A stretch of 64,000 nucleotides of DNA from Planctomycetota bacterium. GTDB taxonomy: Bacteria; Planctomycetota; J058. The translations under genes were made by a program, and so were the position numbers. Positions 43,594 to 56,864 of the stretch are shown piece after piece. The stretch covers positions 248,001 to 312,000 of the forward strand of contig JAMLIC010000004.1 in the NCBI GenBank assembly GCA_023954375.1, in the 5' to 3' direction. How positions within the stretch are numbered: the first letter of the stretch is position 1; each line of letters begins with the position of its first letter. The notes below the pieces were generated by a model. It did no database searches. It was not told where the DNA came from and saw only the letters and a program-made list of their open reading frames with translations.

Positions 43594-46545
43594 GTGACCG
43601 CCCCTGACCCGGCGCCCGGCTGGCCGCCCGAGGTGATGCGCGCCGCGCAGGACCCCTCGCGCCGCCTCGGCCGCTTCGTCGTCCTGCAGGAGCTCGGGCG
43701 CGGCGGCATGGGCGTGGTCCTGCGCGCGTTCGACCCCGCCGCGGGGCGGCCGGTCGCGATCAAGCTCGTCACGGCCGCCGCCGCCGTCGGTCCGGCGGCG
43801 TGGGCCCGCTTCGAGCGCGAGGCGACCGCCACGGCGCGCCTCCAGCATCCGGGCATCGTGAAGGTCCACGAGGTCGGCCAGGACCGCGGCCGGCCCTTCC
43901 TGGTCATGGAGCTCGTCGAGGGCGAGAGCCTCGAGGCGCTGCTCGCGCGCGGGCCGCTCCCGCGGCGCCAGGCCGTCGCGCTCGCGCGCGACCTCGCCCT
44001 CGCCCTCGCGCACGCCCACGAGCGCGGGGTCGTCCACCGCGACGTCAAGCCCGGCAACGTGCTCGTCGACCGGCTGGGGCGGCCGCGCCTCACCGACTTC
44101 GGCCTCGCCCGGCTGGGCCCGTCCGAGCTCACGCGCACGGGCGAGCTGCTGGGGACGCCCAGCTACATGGCCCCGGAGCAGGCGGGCGACTCCGGGCGCA
44201 CGCACGGGCCGCCCACCGACGTGTACGGCCTCGGCGCCGTCCTCTACCACCTCCTCGTCGGGCGCCCGCCGTTCGACGGCGGCTCGCTCGCCGCGCTGCT
44301 CAAGGCGCTCCTGACCGACCCGCCGCCGCCGCCGAGGCGCCTCGACCCGACGATCGACCCCTCCCTCGAGCGGCTCGTGCTCCGCTGCCTGGAGAAGGCG
44401 CCCGCGGCGCGCTTCCCGGACGGCGCGGCCCTCGCCGCCGCGCTCGAGGCCTGGCTCGCCGGACCCGCCCCCGCCGCTCGGCGCGGGCCGATCGTCGCCG
44501 CCGGAGCGCTGGCCCTGCTGACCGCCGTGAGCGCGGCCGGGGTCGTCGCGGCGACCCGCGCTGGCGGAGCCGCTGCCGCTCCGACCGCGGACCCGGCCCC
44601 CTCCCCGCCGGCAGCGGACCCGGCGCCGTCGCCGGCGCCCGGGCAGGCCGCGCTCCCGCCGCAGTGCGCCGGGTTCCTGGCCTCCCCGGGGGGCGCCCTC
44701 CGCCTCGCGGGGATCGTCGGCTCCTACGGGCGGCGCCACGCCGAGGGCGTCAAGGCGGTCGCCGTCTCCGCCGACGGGCGGGTGGCCGTGAGCGCCGCCG
44801 GGCGCTTCGACCACAACACGCCGGCCTGGGTCCACGTGTGGGACATGGAGTCGGGGCAGGAGCGGCGCGCCTGGCGCGCCCCCCGCGGCTGGCCGTGCGT
44901 GGCCGTCTCGGCCGACGGCGAGCGCGTGGTCACCGGCACGAGCGGCGGCGACCTCGTGGCGTGGGACCCCCGCTCGGGCGCGGCGCTGGCGCGGCACGCC
45001 GGCGCGCCGGTGCGCGCCGTGCACGTGCTCGACGACGGCCAGGCGCTCGCCGCCCGGCGCGACGGCCGGCTGAGCCGCCTCGCCTTGCGCGCGGACGCGC
45101 GCGAGGCGGTCGTCGTGGAGCTCGGGGCCGAGCTCGACACGGCGGCGCCGCTGCCCGGCGGTGAGCGGGCGCTCGCGATCCTGCGCGACGGCCGCGCGCT
45201 GCTCGTCGACCTCGGGGGCGGGGCGACGCGGCCGCTCGAGGGGGCGGCGGGCGAGACCGCGTGGGGCGCGGCGGTCCACGGCGACGGCCTGCGCGCGATC
45301 GGCTGGGGCGACGGGCGCGGCGGCTGGCTGCGCGCCTGGGACCTCGGCCGGGGCGCCGCGGCCGCGGCGCCCCGGCTCGACGACCACGTCCGCGCGGCCG
45401 CCTGGCGGCCGGGCACGTCGGAGGTCGTCGTCGGCGTCCACGACGGCCGGGTGCTCCGGTGGTCCGGAGGCGGGCTGCGCGAGCTGACGGGCGTGCCGGG
45501 CGAGCGCGGCGCGTGGGCGCTCGCCGCCACCCCGTCGCGCGCGCTCCTCGGGCTCGAGAGCCGGTGGCTGACGCTCGTCGATGCCGACACCGGCCAGGAG
45601 GCGTGGGGGGCGGCGGCGGACTGGCGCGAGGTCCTGACGCTGGCCCTGCTCCCCGGGCGCCGCCTGGCCGCCGGCTTCCGCGAGGAGGTCGGCGGCGGCG
45701 AGGTGCGGGTGTTCGACCTGGCCGCGTCCCGCGAGGAGATCACCCTCCGCCCCCGGATGGGGAGCGTGCTCGCCGTGGGCGGCGCGGCGGAGGGGCGGCT
45801 GTTCCTCGCCGGCACCGAGCCGCCCAACCTCGGCGTCTGGCCTCTGGACGCCGGCGACGCGCCGGGGCCGTCGTGGCGAGAGCACGCGTTCTACGACCTT
45901 GGCGGCCAGACCGCGGCGGTCGCGTCGCCCGACGGGGCGGCCGCGCTCACCGGCGGGACGAGCGGGACGATCTACAGCTGGGACCTGGCCTCGGGCGAGC
46001 GGCTGCTCGTGACCCAGCGCCCCTACACCGTGCTGGGCCTGGCATACGCCGCCCGGGACGACGGCGTCCTGGCCGCCTTCGGCCACCAGAACTCCGGCCG
46101 GCCCTGGCCGGAGTGGCCGGGTAGCCTCCTCTGGATCGACGCGGCCCTCGCCGCCACGCCGCGCGACGAGGTGGAGTTCGAGCGCGGCGCCCCCTCGTGC
46201 CTCGTGGCCCACGCGAGCGGCCGGGTCACCGTCGGCTGCACGGACGGGCGGCTCCTCACCTGGAAGCCGGGCTCGGGCAAGGTGGAGGCGTGGACGGCCG
46301 GCCACGAGGGCCGCGTGTGGGCGCTCGCCCTCAGCCCCGACCAGCGACGCCTCGCGTCGGCCGGCCTCGACGGGACCGTGCGCCTGTGGGACGTGAAGGA
46401 CGGGCGCGAGCTCGATCACGTCGACCTCGGTTCCGCCGGCGACATGCCGCGCGCGCTCCTCTTCGTGGACGACGGCGAGCTGCTCGTCGGCACGGCCCGC
46501 GGCGTGATCCTGCGCTTCCGGGCCGACCCGGGCCGCCTTCGCTGA
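43594..46545 (+). CDS. Ser/Thr protein kinase with WD40-type propeller
   Basis: The 983-residue protein has a Hanks-type kinase domain at about 25-290 (ELGRGGMGVVLRAF, HRDVKPGNVLV, LTDFGLA, SYMAPEQAGD). A single membrane segment follows around residues 298-318, then a Pro/Ala linker and a C-terminal propeller of WD40/quinoprotein-like blades such as VHVWDMESGQERRAW and VRLWDVKDGRELDHVD. It would sense through the outer propeller and phosphorylate cytoplasmic targets. The GTG start has a -10 hexamer seven bases upstream. The next gene is a close paralogue in the same direction, which points to tandem duplication. Confidence 0.9.
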   Translation: MTAPDPAPGWPPEVMRAAQDPSRRLGRFVVLQELGRGGMGVVLRAFDPAAGRPVAIKLVTAAAAVGPAAWARFEREATATARLQHPGIVKVHEVGQDRGRPFLVMELVEGESLEALLARGPLPRRQAVALARDLALALAHAHERGVVHRDVKPGNVLVDRLGRPRLTDFGLARLGPSELTRTGELLGTPSYMAPEQAGDSGRTHGPPTDVYGLGAVLYHLLVGRPPFDGGSLAALLKALLTDPPPPPRRLDPTIDPSLERLVLRCLEKAPAARFPDGAALAAALEAWLAGPAPAARRGPIVAAGALALLTAVSAAGVVAATRAGGAAAAPTADPAPSPPAADPAPSPAPGQAALPPQCAGFLASPGGALRLAGIVGSYGRRHAEGVKAVAVSADGRVAVSAAGRFDHNTPAWVHVWDMESGQERRAWRAPRGWPCVAVSADGERVVTGTSGGDLVAWDPRSGAALARHAGAPVRAVHVLDDGQALAARRDGRLSRLALRADAREAVVVELGAELDTAAPLPGGERALAILRDGRALLVDLGGGATRPLEGAAGETAWGAAVHGDGLRAIGWGDGRGGWLRAWDLGRGAAAAAPRLDDHVRAAAWRPGTSEVVVGVHDGRVLRWSGGGLRELTGVPGERGAWALAATPSRALLGLESRWLTLVDADTGQEAWGAAADWREVLTLALLPGRRLAAGFREEVGGGEVRVFDLAASREEITLRPRMGSVLAVGGAAEGRLFLAGTEPPNLGVWPLDAGDAPGPSWREHAFYDLGGQTAAVASPDGAAALTGGTSGTIYSWDLASGERLLVTQRPYTVLGLAYAARDDGVLAAFGHQNSGRPWPEWPGSLLWIDAALAATPRDEVEFERGAPSCLVAHASGRVTVGCTDGRLLTWKPGSGKVEAWTAGHEGRVWALALSPDQRRLASAGLDGTVRLWDVKDGRELDHVDLGSAGDMPRALLFVDDGELLVGTARGVILRFRADPGRLR

Positions 46546-46585
46546 GCGTCCGACGGGGTGCTAGGCTCCCTCCGGGGAGAGGTCC

Positions 46586-49741
<3,156 letters not shown>

Positions 49742-49852
49742 GGCGCCAGAGGTTGCGCCAGCTCCGCGCGGCTGGCCTCCAACGCGACCTCCGCGCGAGA
49801 GGGGGCACGCGTCGGCGGGTCCAACACCGGTGCGCGCGCCGAGAGGGTGCTC

Positions 49853-51466
49853 ATGGCCCAGGCGGAGGAGGACGTGACGCTCGAGGACCACCCTCCGACA
49901 GGCTGCCCCGCCGCTCCCCCCGCCGCTCCCGCCGGTGCGATCGCGCGCGCGCGACCCGACGCTCCCCCGCCGGTCGAGGCGGGGGAGGCCGCGAAGAAGC
50001 CGGCCGGTGTCGCGGCGGAGGCCGCGGCCTTCGGCGGCCTCGCGCCGCCGATCTCGCTCCCCTGCATCTTCTGCCACGACGCGCTCGCCCGGGGCGACGC
50101 CGTCTACTGCGCCTCCTGCCTGGCGCCGCATCACCGCGAGTGCTTCGGCGCGCACGAGCGCTGCGCGGCGCCCGGCTGCGGCGAGGCGCTCACGGTCCGG
50201 CCGCTGCGCGTCGAGCGCCGTCGCGGCGCGTGGCGCGACCGCCTGGGCCGGTCCGCGGTCGTGCTCCTCGCCGCCGTCGTCGGCGGGGCGGCCGCCCTCG
50301 CGGCGGCGTCCGACCTTCGCCGCGACGCGGCGTCGCCACCGCTCGCCGCCGAGCCGGCGCAGGCGCGGCCCGCGTGTGGCGACTGCGGCGCGCCGGCCGA
50401 CCTCGGCGTGCCCGCCGCGCGCCTGGGCGACGACGACGTGCGCTTCTGCGGCGCCGACCACCGCCGGGGCTTCCTCCGCGCGCGCCTCCAGGAGCAGCGC
50501 GCGGCGCCCCTTCAGGCGCCGGTCCTCGCCGTCCACGTGGGCGGGCAGGCCGACCTCGGCGAGGGCCTCCTCGCGGGCGTGCTCGAGGGCGACGTCTTCG
50601 GCGTGTGGCGCGGGGGGAGGGTCGTCGGGCGGCTCCACGTCCGCGAGGCGGAGGACGCGCGGGCCCTCGCCTTCGTCGACGCGGCCGCGCCGGGAGAGGC
50701 CGTGCGGGCGGGCGACGTGGCGGTGCGCGCCAACGACCCGGGCCTGTGGGCGCGCGTGGAGCGGGAGTGGCGCCGCGAGCGGTCGCTCGCGCGCGCGGCC
50801 GACCGCGTCGCGCGGGTCCGCGTGCTCTACGTCGACGGTCAGCCGACGGCCGCGTACCGGCGGCGCCAGCGGCTGCTGACGGGCCGGACGCGCGCGCAGG
50901 CGTTCCTGGCCTCGGCCGAGGCCGGCCACGTCCACGCGGCGAGCCCCGGCCTCGCGCCGCTGACCGCCGCGCCCGAGGCGCCGGGCGGCTGGGACGTCGT
51001 GGTCCTCGGCGAGGGGGTCCCGTCGCGCCTGGTCGAGCGGCTGGACCTCGGCGCGTTCGTGCGCGCGGGCGGCGGGCTGGTCCTCGTCCCCGGGGGCGCG
51101 GGCGCGCGCGGGCTCGCGCCCCCGGCGCGCGACCTCTCTCCCGTCGCCCACCGGTTCGGGCCCACGCCCGCGCCGCCGGCGGCGCAGGGGCGCGGCGCGG
51201 TCGACCGGCGCCTGCCGCTGACCCGCGCGCTGGTCGGCGACGCGCCCGTCCCCGCGCTGGCGCTGCTCGCCGACCCCGGCCGCCTGCGCCCGGGCGCCGA
51301 GGTCCTGCTCGAGGACGGGCGCGGGCTGCCGGTCGTCGTCGGCTGGACCATCGGCCGGGGGCGCGCGGCCTCGCTCGCCGACGAGGAGGCGCGCCGGCTC
51401 GAGCCCGACCCGCTGCACGAGGCGCTGTGGCTCGACCTGCTCGCCTGGGCCGCGGGTCGCGAGTGA
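49853..51466 (+). CDS. Membrane protein with prokaryotic RING-type zinc finger
   Basis: The 537-residue protein has a Pro/Ala-rich N-terminus and then a RING-like zinc finger at about 70-110, CIFCHDALARGDAVYC followed by CLAPHHRECF and CAAPGCG, of the prokaryotic RING family 1 type. A membrane segment follows near residue 140, then a second Cys set (CGDCGAPAD ... RFCGADH), and a C-terminal part resembling a glutamine amidotransferase-like fold (WDVVVLGEGVPSRLV and GGGLVLVPGGAGARG). It may link zinc-finger binding to a surface domain; function is unknown. ATG 49853 follows GAGAGG. Confidence 0.75.
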   Translation: MAQAEEDVTLEDHPPTGCPAAPPAAPAGAIARARPDAPPPVEAGEAAKKPAGVAAEAAAFGGLAPPISLPCIFCHDALARGDAVYCASCLAPHHRECFGAHERCAAPGCGEALTVRPLRVERRRGAWRDRLGRSAVVLLAAVVGGAAALAAASDLRRDAASPPLAAEPAQARPACGDCGAPADLGVPAARLGDDDVRFCGADHRRGFLRARLQEQRAAPLQAPVLAVHVGGQADLGEGLLAGVLEGDVFGVWRGGRVVGRLHVREAEDARALAFVDAAAPGEAVRAGDVAVRANDPGLWARVEREWRRERSLARAADRVARVRVLYVDGQPTAAYRRRQRLLTGRTRAQAFLASAEAGHVHAASPGLAPLTAAPEAPGGWDVVVLGEGVPSRLVERLDLGAFVRAGGGLVLVPGGAGARGLAPPARDLSPVAHRFGPTPAPPAAQGRGAVDRRLPLTRALVGDAPVPALALLADPGRLRPGAEVLLEDGRGLPVVVGWTIGRGRAASLADEEARRLEPDPLHEALWLDLLAWAAGRE

Positions 51467-51562
51467 CCCGGACCGGGCGCGCGTGACCCGCCGGCCGCCG
51501 CGCCGCGCAGGGCGACCGTCCGGCGCGGGGCGTGCGTCGCGGGCGGCGCGGAGGTCTCCGCC

Positions 51563-52381
51563 ATGTCCCGCCTGGCCGTCCCCTGCGCCGTCGCCCTCAC
51601 GTTGACCCTGACCGCCGGCTGCCGCACCGCGCAGCGCGCGGCCGCCGGCGTCGTGCTGCCCGTCTCGCAGGAGAACGAGCTCGGCCGCGAGATGGAGCGC
51701 GAGCTCGCGCGGGACCTCCGGCTCCTCGACGACCCGGAGGTCGTGGGCTACGTGCGGGAGCTCGGGCGCCAGATCGTGCAGGCGGCCGACGGCGACGTCC
51801 CCGAGGGGATCGAGTTCGAGTTCCACGTGGTCGACGACGACGCGACGATCAACGCCTTCGCGATCCCCGGCGGCGGGATCTACGTCTACACGGGCCTCCT
51901 GCGGGCCATGGAGGACGAGGCCCAGCTCACGGCCGTGCTCGGCCACGAGGTGGCCCACGTGACCCGGCGCCACATCGCGCAGCAGCTCACGGCGCAGTTC
52001 GGCTTCCAGGCGCTCACGGCCATGCTCGGGTCGGCCGGCGGGCTCGCCGGCCTCGTCGGCCAGCTGGGCGGCGCGGTCGCCTCGCAGGGGTTCCTGCTCA
52101 AGTACAGCCGCGACAACGAGCGCGAGGCGGACTACGTGGGCCTGGGCTACCAGGCGCGCGCCGGCTGGGACCCGCGCGGGATGATGGAGTTCTTCACCAT
52201 CCTCCAGCACATGGACGAGGGCCGCGGGCGCCCGCCGGCGTTCCTGCTCACCCACCCGGCGCCCGACGAGCGCGTGATCAACGCCCACCGGCGGATCGCC
52301 GAGCTCCAGCCGACGCCCACGCGCCGGAACCGGGAGCGCTACCAGCAGATGCTCTCGCGGCTCCGCGCGCCTACGAAGTGA
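51563..52381 (+). CDS. M48-family zinc metalloprotease lipoprotein
   Basis: The 272-residue protein has a lipoprotein signal with Cys20 (TLTAGC) and the zinc-protease motif HEVAH at 128-132, with a downstream Glu in NEREADYVGLGY acting as third ligand. The pattern matches BepA/YfgC-like peptidases that process or assemble outer-envelope proteins. The ribosome site GGAGG lies in a small hairpin (51548-51561). Its 3' end overlaps the convergent PRPP-synthetase-like gene by 11 bases. Confidence 0.9.
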   Translation: MSRLAVPCAVALTLTLTAGCRTAQRAAAGVVLPVSQENELGREMERELARDLRLLDDPEVVGYVRELGRQIVQAADGDVPEGIEFEFHVVDDDATINAFAIPGGGIYVYTGLLRAMEDEAQLTAVLGHEVAHVTRRHIAQQLTAQFGFQALTAMLGSAGGLAGLVGQLGGAVASQGFLLKYSRDNEREADYVGLGYQARAGWDPRGMMEFFTILQHMDEGRGRPPAFLLTHPAPDERVINAHRRIAELQPTPTRRNRERYQQMLSRLRAPTK

Positions 52382-53264
52382 GGAGCTCGCGCACGGCGGC
52401 GGCGATCGGCGCCGCGAGGTCGATCGCGTTGGTGAGGTGGGGCACGGCGTTGCAGGTGACCAGGCGCGCCGGCCGCGCGGCCTCGAGGCGCTGCCAGGCG
52501 TCGCCCGAGAACAGGGCGTGGATGACGACGACGACGGCGGGGCGAAGGCCGGCGCGGCGCACGTGGCCGAGCGTCTCGATCAGGGTCGTGCCGGTCGACA
52601 CGATGTCGTCGACGAGGACCGGCGTGCGCGCGCGCCAGCGCTCGAGGTCGGGGACGGTGAGCTCGACGTCGCGGTCGCCGCGCCGGGTCTTCTCGAGCAC
52701 GACGTGCGGCGCGCCGGCGAGGCCGGCGATCCGCTCGGCCCACTGGGCGCTCTCGGCGTCGGGTCCGACGAGGAAGGGGTCCGGGACGTTCGCCTTCACC
52801 CACGCGGCGACCTCGGCGGCGGCGCTGGCGACGCGGTGGGGGATCGTCAGCACCTCGGTCATGGACGCGTGGCGGTGCAGGTGCGGGTCCACCGTCACCA
52901 GCCAGTCGACCGCGCCCGAGAGCAGCCGGCCGTAGTAGCGGCTGGTGACGCCCTCGAGCGGCTTGAAGCGCGCGTCCTGGCGCATGTACGGCATGTAGGG
53001 CGCGACGAGGCCGACGCTCCGGGCGCCGAGGTCCTTCGCCGCGGCGCAGAGGAGGGCCAGCGGGACGGTCCTGGCGTCCGGATGATGCAGGTCGCTGACG
53101 ACGACCACGTCGCGCCCGGCCGGGTCGGTCTCGAGCCGGACGTAGGTCTCGTCGTCGGGGAAGCGGCGCAGGAGCGCGCGGCCGGCCTCGCCGCCGAGGG
53201 CCGCGCGGACCCCCTCGGCCAGGTCGTCCGTCCGCAGGGCGCCGAGCACGAGCGGGCTCACCAT
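52371..53264 (-). CDS. prs: Ribose-phosphate pyrophosphokinase (PRPP synthetase-like)
   Basis: The 297-residue protein has the PRPP synthetase features FPDDETYVR, APYMPYMRQD, VDPHLHRHASM and the PRPP loop LVDDIVSTGTTL. It would make 5-phosphoribosyl 1-diphosphate from ribose 5-phosphate and ATP. It is shorter and more diverged than the canonical housekeeping enzyme, like the archaeal type. Its start ATG lies inside the end of the upstream phosphorylase gene (7-base overlap), so the two are translationally coupled, which implies a shared nucleotide-salvage role. Confidence 0.85.
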   Translation of the reverse strand: MVSPLVLGALRTDDLAEGVRAALGGEAGRALLRRFPDDETYVRLETDPAGRDVVVVSDLHHPDARTVPLALLCAAAKDLGARSVGLVAPYMPYMRQDARFKPLEGVTSRYYGRLLSGAVDWLVTVDPHLHRHASMTEVLTIPHRVASAAAEVAAWVKANVPDPFLVGPDAESAQWAERIAGLAGAPHVVLEKTRRGDRDVELTVPDLERWRARTPVLVDDIVSTGTTLIETLGHVRRAGLRPAVVVVIHALFSGDAWQRLEAARPARLVTCNAVPHLTNAIDLAAPIAAAVRELLTS

Positions 53265-54793
53265 CGCGTCGCCTCCACCTTCACGAGGTCGCCCTCCTTG
53301 CTCGCGTAGGCCAGGGCGTAGTCGAGCTCGCCGCGCGACTCGGCGTGGATCGTGAACAGGGGCTGGCCGGCCACGACGAGCTCGCCGCGGTGCGCGTGGA
53401 GGACGAGGCCCGCCGCCGGGTTGGCGGGGGCGCCGGCGAACTTGGCCACGCGCGCGAGGCGCCGGTTGTCGAGGTCGGCCACGATCCCCGCCTGCGTGGC
53501 GACGACCGGGTGCGTGAGGCGGGCGCGCGGCGGCTCCCTCAGGCCGCCCTGCGCGTGGCAGATCGCCTGGAACTTGGCCCAGGCGCGGCCGTCGTCCAGG
53601 AGGCGCCGCGCGAGGTCGCGGCCGTCGTGGACCTCGGGCGAGAACTCGAGGACCCTCGCCGCGAGGTCGAGCGCGCGCTCGCGCAGGTCGGGCGGCGCGT
53701 CGGCGGCGCCCTGGAGGACGGCGAGGACGTCCTGCGCCTCGAGCGCCGGGCCGAAGCCGCGGCCGACGGGCTGGCTGCCGTCCGAGACGACGGCGCGCAC
53801 GTCGAGCCCGACCATGCGGCCGACGCCCTCGAAGAAGCGGCCCAGCCGCTCGGCCTCCTCGAGGCTCCAGATCTTGGCGCGCGGGCCCCAGGGGACGTCG
53901 ATCACGACGTGGGTCGAGCCGGCGGCGGCCTTCTTCGACAGGACCGAGGCCACGAGCTGGCCGGGGCTGTCGACGTCGAGCGCGCGCTCGATCCGGATCA
54001 GGATGTCGTCGGCCGGGCTGAGGGCCACCGAGCCGCCCCACACGATGCAGCCGCTCTCTTGCTCGACGACGCGGCGGATGTGGTCGACGCTCAGGGTGAC
54101 TGGCGCGAGCGTCTCCATGACGTCGGCGGTGCCGGCGGGCGAGGTGATCGCGCGCGACGACGTCTTGGGGATCACGAGGCCGTGCGCGGCGGCGATCGCC
54201 ACGACGATCGGGGTCGTGCGGTTGCCGAGGAGCCCGCCGATGCAGTGCTTGTCGACCACCTGCCGCGCGCCCCACGAGAGGCGCGAGCCCTGCGAGACCA
54301 TGGCGCGCGTGAGCGAGACGACCTCGTCGAAGTCGAGCCCGCCGCCGGCGCAGGCGGCGACGAACGCCGACAGGTGCAGCTCCGAGTAGCGGCCCGCGAC
54401 GACGTCGCGGACGATCTCGTCCATGGCGCGCGGGCCCAGCCGCCCGCCGCTCATCTTGCGGCGCAGGTAGGTGAGCGAGGCGATCGGCTCGGGATGCGAG
54501 AGCGTGAGGAGGTCCCCCTCGCTCGCGCCGAGGCGGCGCCAGGCGAGCTCCGACAGCCCGGCCTCGCCCTCCCCGACGAGCCCGAAGCGCGGCTCGACGA
54601 CGTTGAGCGTGGCGATGACCGCCTGCCCGTTCAGGGCCACCTTGACGCGCGACTGCGTCTCGAAGCCCTCGCTGCGGCAGACGGGGCAGTCGCGCGACAT
54701 GTAGAGGACGGCCTCCTGGCGGGTGTCGATCCCGAGGCGGCGCGCGCGCAGCTGGTTCGTGGCCGTGACCTGCACGTCGGGGATGGTGCTCAT
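53258..54793 (-). CDS. AMP / thymidine phosphorylase family protein
   Basis: The 511-residue protein belongs to the pyrimidine-nucleoside phosphorylase family in its longer form, like the archaeal AMP phosphorylase: an N-terminal domain with CPVC, then [53 protein letters not shown] and [13 protein letters not shown]. The enzyme phosphorolyses a nucleotide or nucleoside to ribose 1,5-bisphosphate or ribose 1-phosphate. Its pairing with the PRPP-synthetase-like gene suggests conversion of nucleotides to PRPP. ATG 54793 is preferred because it begins a family-typical N-terminus. Confidence 0.88.
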   Translation of the reverse strand: MSTIPDVQVTATNQLRARRLGIDTRQEAVLYMSRDCPVCRSEGFETQSRVKVALNGQAVIATLNVVEPRFGLVGEGEAGLSELAWRRLGASEGDLLTLSHPEPIASLTYLRRKMSGGRLGPRAMDEIVRDVVAGRYSELHLSAFVAACAGGGLDFDEVVSLTRAMVSQGSRLSWGARQVVDKHCIGGLLGNRTTPIVVAIAAAHGLVIPKTSSRAITSPAGTADVMETLAPVTLSVDHIRRVVEQESGCIVWGGSVALSPADDILIRIERALDVDSPGQLVASVLSKKAAAGSTHVVIDVPWGPRAKIWSLEEAERLGRFFEGVGRMVGLDVRAVVSDGSQPVGRGFGPALEAQDVLAVLQGAADAPPDLRERALDLAARVLEFSPEVHDGRDLARRLLDDGRAWAKFQAICHAQGGLREPPRARLTHPVVATQAGIVADLDNRRLARVAKFAGAPANPAAGLVLHAHRGELVVAGQPLFTIHAESRGELDYALAYASKEGDLVKVEATRW

Positions 54794-54895
54794 GGCGCGG
54801 CCCCGATCGCAAGGCACGTGCCGACGGAGGGACGTGCGCCAGGCGTCGCCCGTGTCACACCGGCGTGACCCGTCACACCCGCGGAGCATGAGCGA

Positions 54896-55477
54896 TCAGG
54901 GGCCGGGCACCTCGACCCACACCCAGCCGCGCAGGTCGCCCTCGGCGAAGCCGGTCGCGGCGTCGTCGGGGTACGCCGCGGCGAGGGCCTGGCGCACGTC
55001 GTCGGGGATCCGCTCGGCAGGCCCGTGGCACGTCACGCACAGCGCCTGCGCGCGCAGGGGGAGGAGCGCGCCCAGGGCGCCCGCGGGCCCGGCCACGAAG
55101 GTCGGCTCGGCGACGCGCCGCTCGACGAGCGGGGCGGCCCAGGCGGGCGGCTGGTTCTGCTGGTTGCGCAGCCGGAACGACGTGCGCCCGACGGCGAGGC
55201 CCTGCTCGGCCGCGACCTGCCGGGCGATCGCCGGCGCCTCCGCCTGGCACACCGGGATCGCGGCGGCCGGGCCGCCCTCGGCGATGGTCTGGCTGAGCCG
55301 CGACATCAGCCGGCCGGCGAGCGCGTCACGCGCCGCGAGGGCGCGCTCGCGCTGCCCGCGCTGCGCCTCGTCGAGCGCGGCCTCGGGCACCTCGCGCCAG
55401 GCCTCGGCGCGCGGGGCGGGCGCGTCGGGGCACCCGGCGAGGAGGAGGGCGAGGGCGAGGACGGCGCGGCGTGTCAT
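54896..55477 (-). CDS. c-type haem lipoprotein (DUF3365 / Tll0287-like)
   Basis: The 193-residue protein has a lipobox (LLLAGC) and a single c-type haem motif, CVTCH, near residue 147. Most of the sequence resembles the Tll0287-like haem domain (DUF3365), including [18 protein letters not shown] and [13 protein letters not shown]. It should reside in the periplasm and carry electrons or sense redox state. ATG 55477 follows AGGAG by eight bases. It is divergent from the exported methyltransferase. Confidence 0.85.
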   Translation of the reverse strand: MTRRAVLALALLLAGCPDAPAPRAEAWREVPEAALDEAQRGQRERALAARDALAGRLMSRLSQTIAEGGPAAAIPVCQAEAPAIARQVAAEQGLAVGRTSFRLRNQQNQPPAWAAPLVERRVAEPTFVAGPAGALGALLPLRAQALCVTCHGPAERIPDDVRQALAAAYPDDAATGFAEGDLRGWVWVEVPGP

Positions 55478-55572
55478 CTGGGCGGCTCCTGCCCGCGGGC
55501 ATACCACATCGCGCGCCACTTGCCCGCCCCGCGTCCCCGGGCGAAGACGGTCTCCTTCACCCGAGGTGCTCC

Positions 55573-56256
55573 ATGCGCGCGCTCGCCCTCCTCCTCGTCC
55601 TCGCCACCACCTCCGCCCCCGGCTGCGCGTCGGACGGGGACCACGCGCACGGCCACGGGCGCGGCGACCACGCGACCGTCCACCAGCACGCGTGGCTGCG
55701 CGACGCCGAGGCGGCCGCGCGCCGCTTCGAGGACCCGTCGCGCGACGCCTGGCAGCAGCCCGAGCGCGTGCTCGACCTCCTCGGCCTGCGGCCCGACTCG
55801 CGCGTGCTCGACATCGGCGCGGCCACCGGCTACTTCCCGGTGCGGATCGCGCCGCGCGTCCCGGAGGGCGTCGTCTACGCGGCCGACGTCGAGCCGGCGC
55901 TGGTGAACTACCTGACCCTGCGGGCGCGGCGCGAGGGGCTCGGCAACCTCGTCTCGCTCGCCTGCTACACGGACGACCCGTGCGCGCCCGAGCCGGTCGA
56001 CGTCGTCTTCACCTGCGACACGTACCACCACATCGACGCGCGCGTGGACTACTTCGGGCGCCTGAAGGGGAGCCTGCGCCCGGGCGGCCGCCTGGTCGTC
56101 GTGGACTTCAAGCCGGGCGACCTGCCGGTCGGCCCGAAGGAGCCCCACAAGCTGGCGCCCGAGGTGGTCGAGGCCGAGCTCGACCGCGCTGGCTGGCGCC
56201 TGGTCACCCGCGAGGACCTGCAGCACCAGTACGTCCTCGTCTTCGAGCCGCGCTGA
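55573..56256 (+). CDS. Exported SAM-dependent methyltransferase-like protein
   Basis: The 227-residue protein has a signal peptide with lipobox (TTSAPGC), a His-rich stretch [19 protein letters not shown], and then a class I methyltransferase fold: [38 protein letters not shown] and [16 protein letters not shown]. The exported location is unusual because SAM is not normally present outside the cytoplasm. The His-rich segment suggests metal binding. The start ATG follows GAGGTG. It is followed 14 bases later by a LOG-family gene. Confidence 0.75.
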   Translation: MRALALLLVLATTSAPGCASDGDHAHGHGRGDHATVHQHAWLRDAEAAARRFEDPSRDAWQQPERVLDLLGLRPDSRVLDIGAATGYFPVRIAPRVPEGVVYAADVEPALVNYLTLRARREGLGNLVSLACYTDDPCAPEPVDVVFTCDTYHHIDARVDYFGRLKGSLRPGGRLVVVDFKPGDLPVGPKEPHKLAPEVVEAELDRAGWRLVTREDLQHQYVLVFEPR

Positions 56257-56258
56257 CG

Positions 56259-56264
56259 TACACT
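56259..56264 (+). promoter_or_regulatory. TACACT -10 hexamer, leaderless start
   Basis: TACACT ends six bases before ATG 56271 with no strong ribosome site between them, matching the leaderless pattern. Confidence 0.4.
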
Positions 56265-56270
56265 CCTCCC

Positions 56271-56864
56271 ATGCGACTCGACCCGCCCCGCGTGACCGTC
56301 TTCTGCGGCAGCCAGGCGGGCCTGCGCCCGCGCCACGCCGAGGCCGCCCGCGCGCTCGGGCGCGCGCTCGTCCGCCGCGGCCTCGGGCTCGTCACCGGCG
56401 GCGGGCGCGTCGGCCTCATGGGCGTCGTCGCCGACGCCGTGCTCGAGGCCGGCGGCGAGGCGATCGGCGTGATCCCGCGCCTCCTCGCCACGCGGGAGCT
56501 GGCCCACGACGGCATGACCCACCTGCACGTCGTCGAGACCATGCACGAGCGCAAGGCCCTCATGGCCACGCTCGGCGGCGCGTTCGTGGCCCTGCCCGGC
56601 GGCATGGGGACGCTCGAGGAGCTGTTCGAGGTCCTCACCTGGGCGCAGCTGGGGATCCACCACAAGCCGGTCGGCGTCCTCGACGTCAGCGGCTTCTGGG
56701 CGCCGCTGGCGACGTTCCTCGACCACCAGGTCGACGAGGGCTTCCTGCGCCCGCCGCACCGGGCGCTCCTCCTGCGCGCCGACGAGCCGGACGCGCTGCT
56801 CGACCTGCTCGAGCGGGGGCAGCCCCCGGGCGCGACGCCGGCGGCGCCGGTCGTCCAGCCGTGA
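56271..56864 (+). CDS. LOG-family phosphoribohydrolase-like protein
   Basis: The 197-residue protein has the LOG family signature: [40 protein letters not shown] with the catalytic Arg, and [16 protein letters not shown] with the catalytic Glu. LOG enzymes cleave nucleoside 5'-monophosphates, making cytokinin bases in plants and recycling nucleotides in bacteria. Its stop overlaps the following GNAT by four bases. Confidence 0.92.
   Translation: MRLDPPRVTVFCGSQAGLRPRHAEAARALGRALVRRGLGLVTGGGRVGLMGVVADAVLEAGGEAIGVIPRLLATRELAHDGMTHLHVVETMHERKALMATLGGAFVALPGGMGTLEELFEVLTWAQLGIHHKPVGVLDVSGFWAPLATFLDHQVDEGFLRPPHRALLLRADEPDALLDLLERGQPPGATPAAPVVQP

Noticed and set aside
43090..46419. A minus-strand open frame of about 1100 codons opposite the first kinase-propeller gene
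   Set aside because: It mirrors a confident plus-strand kinase and has no family features.
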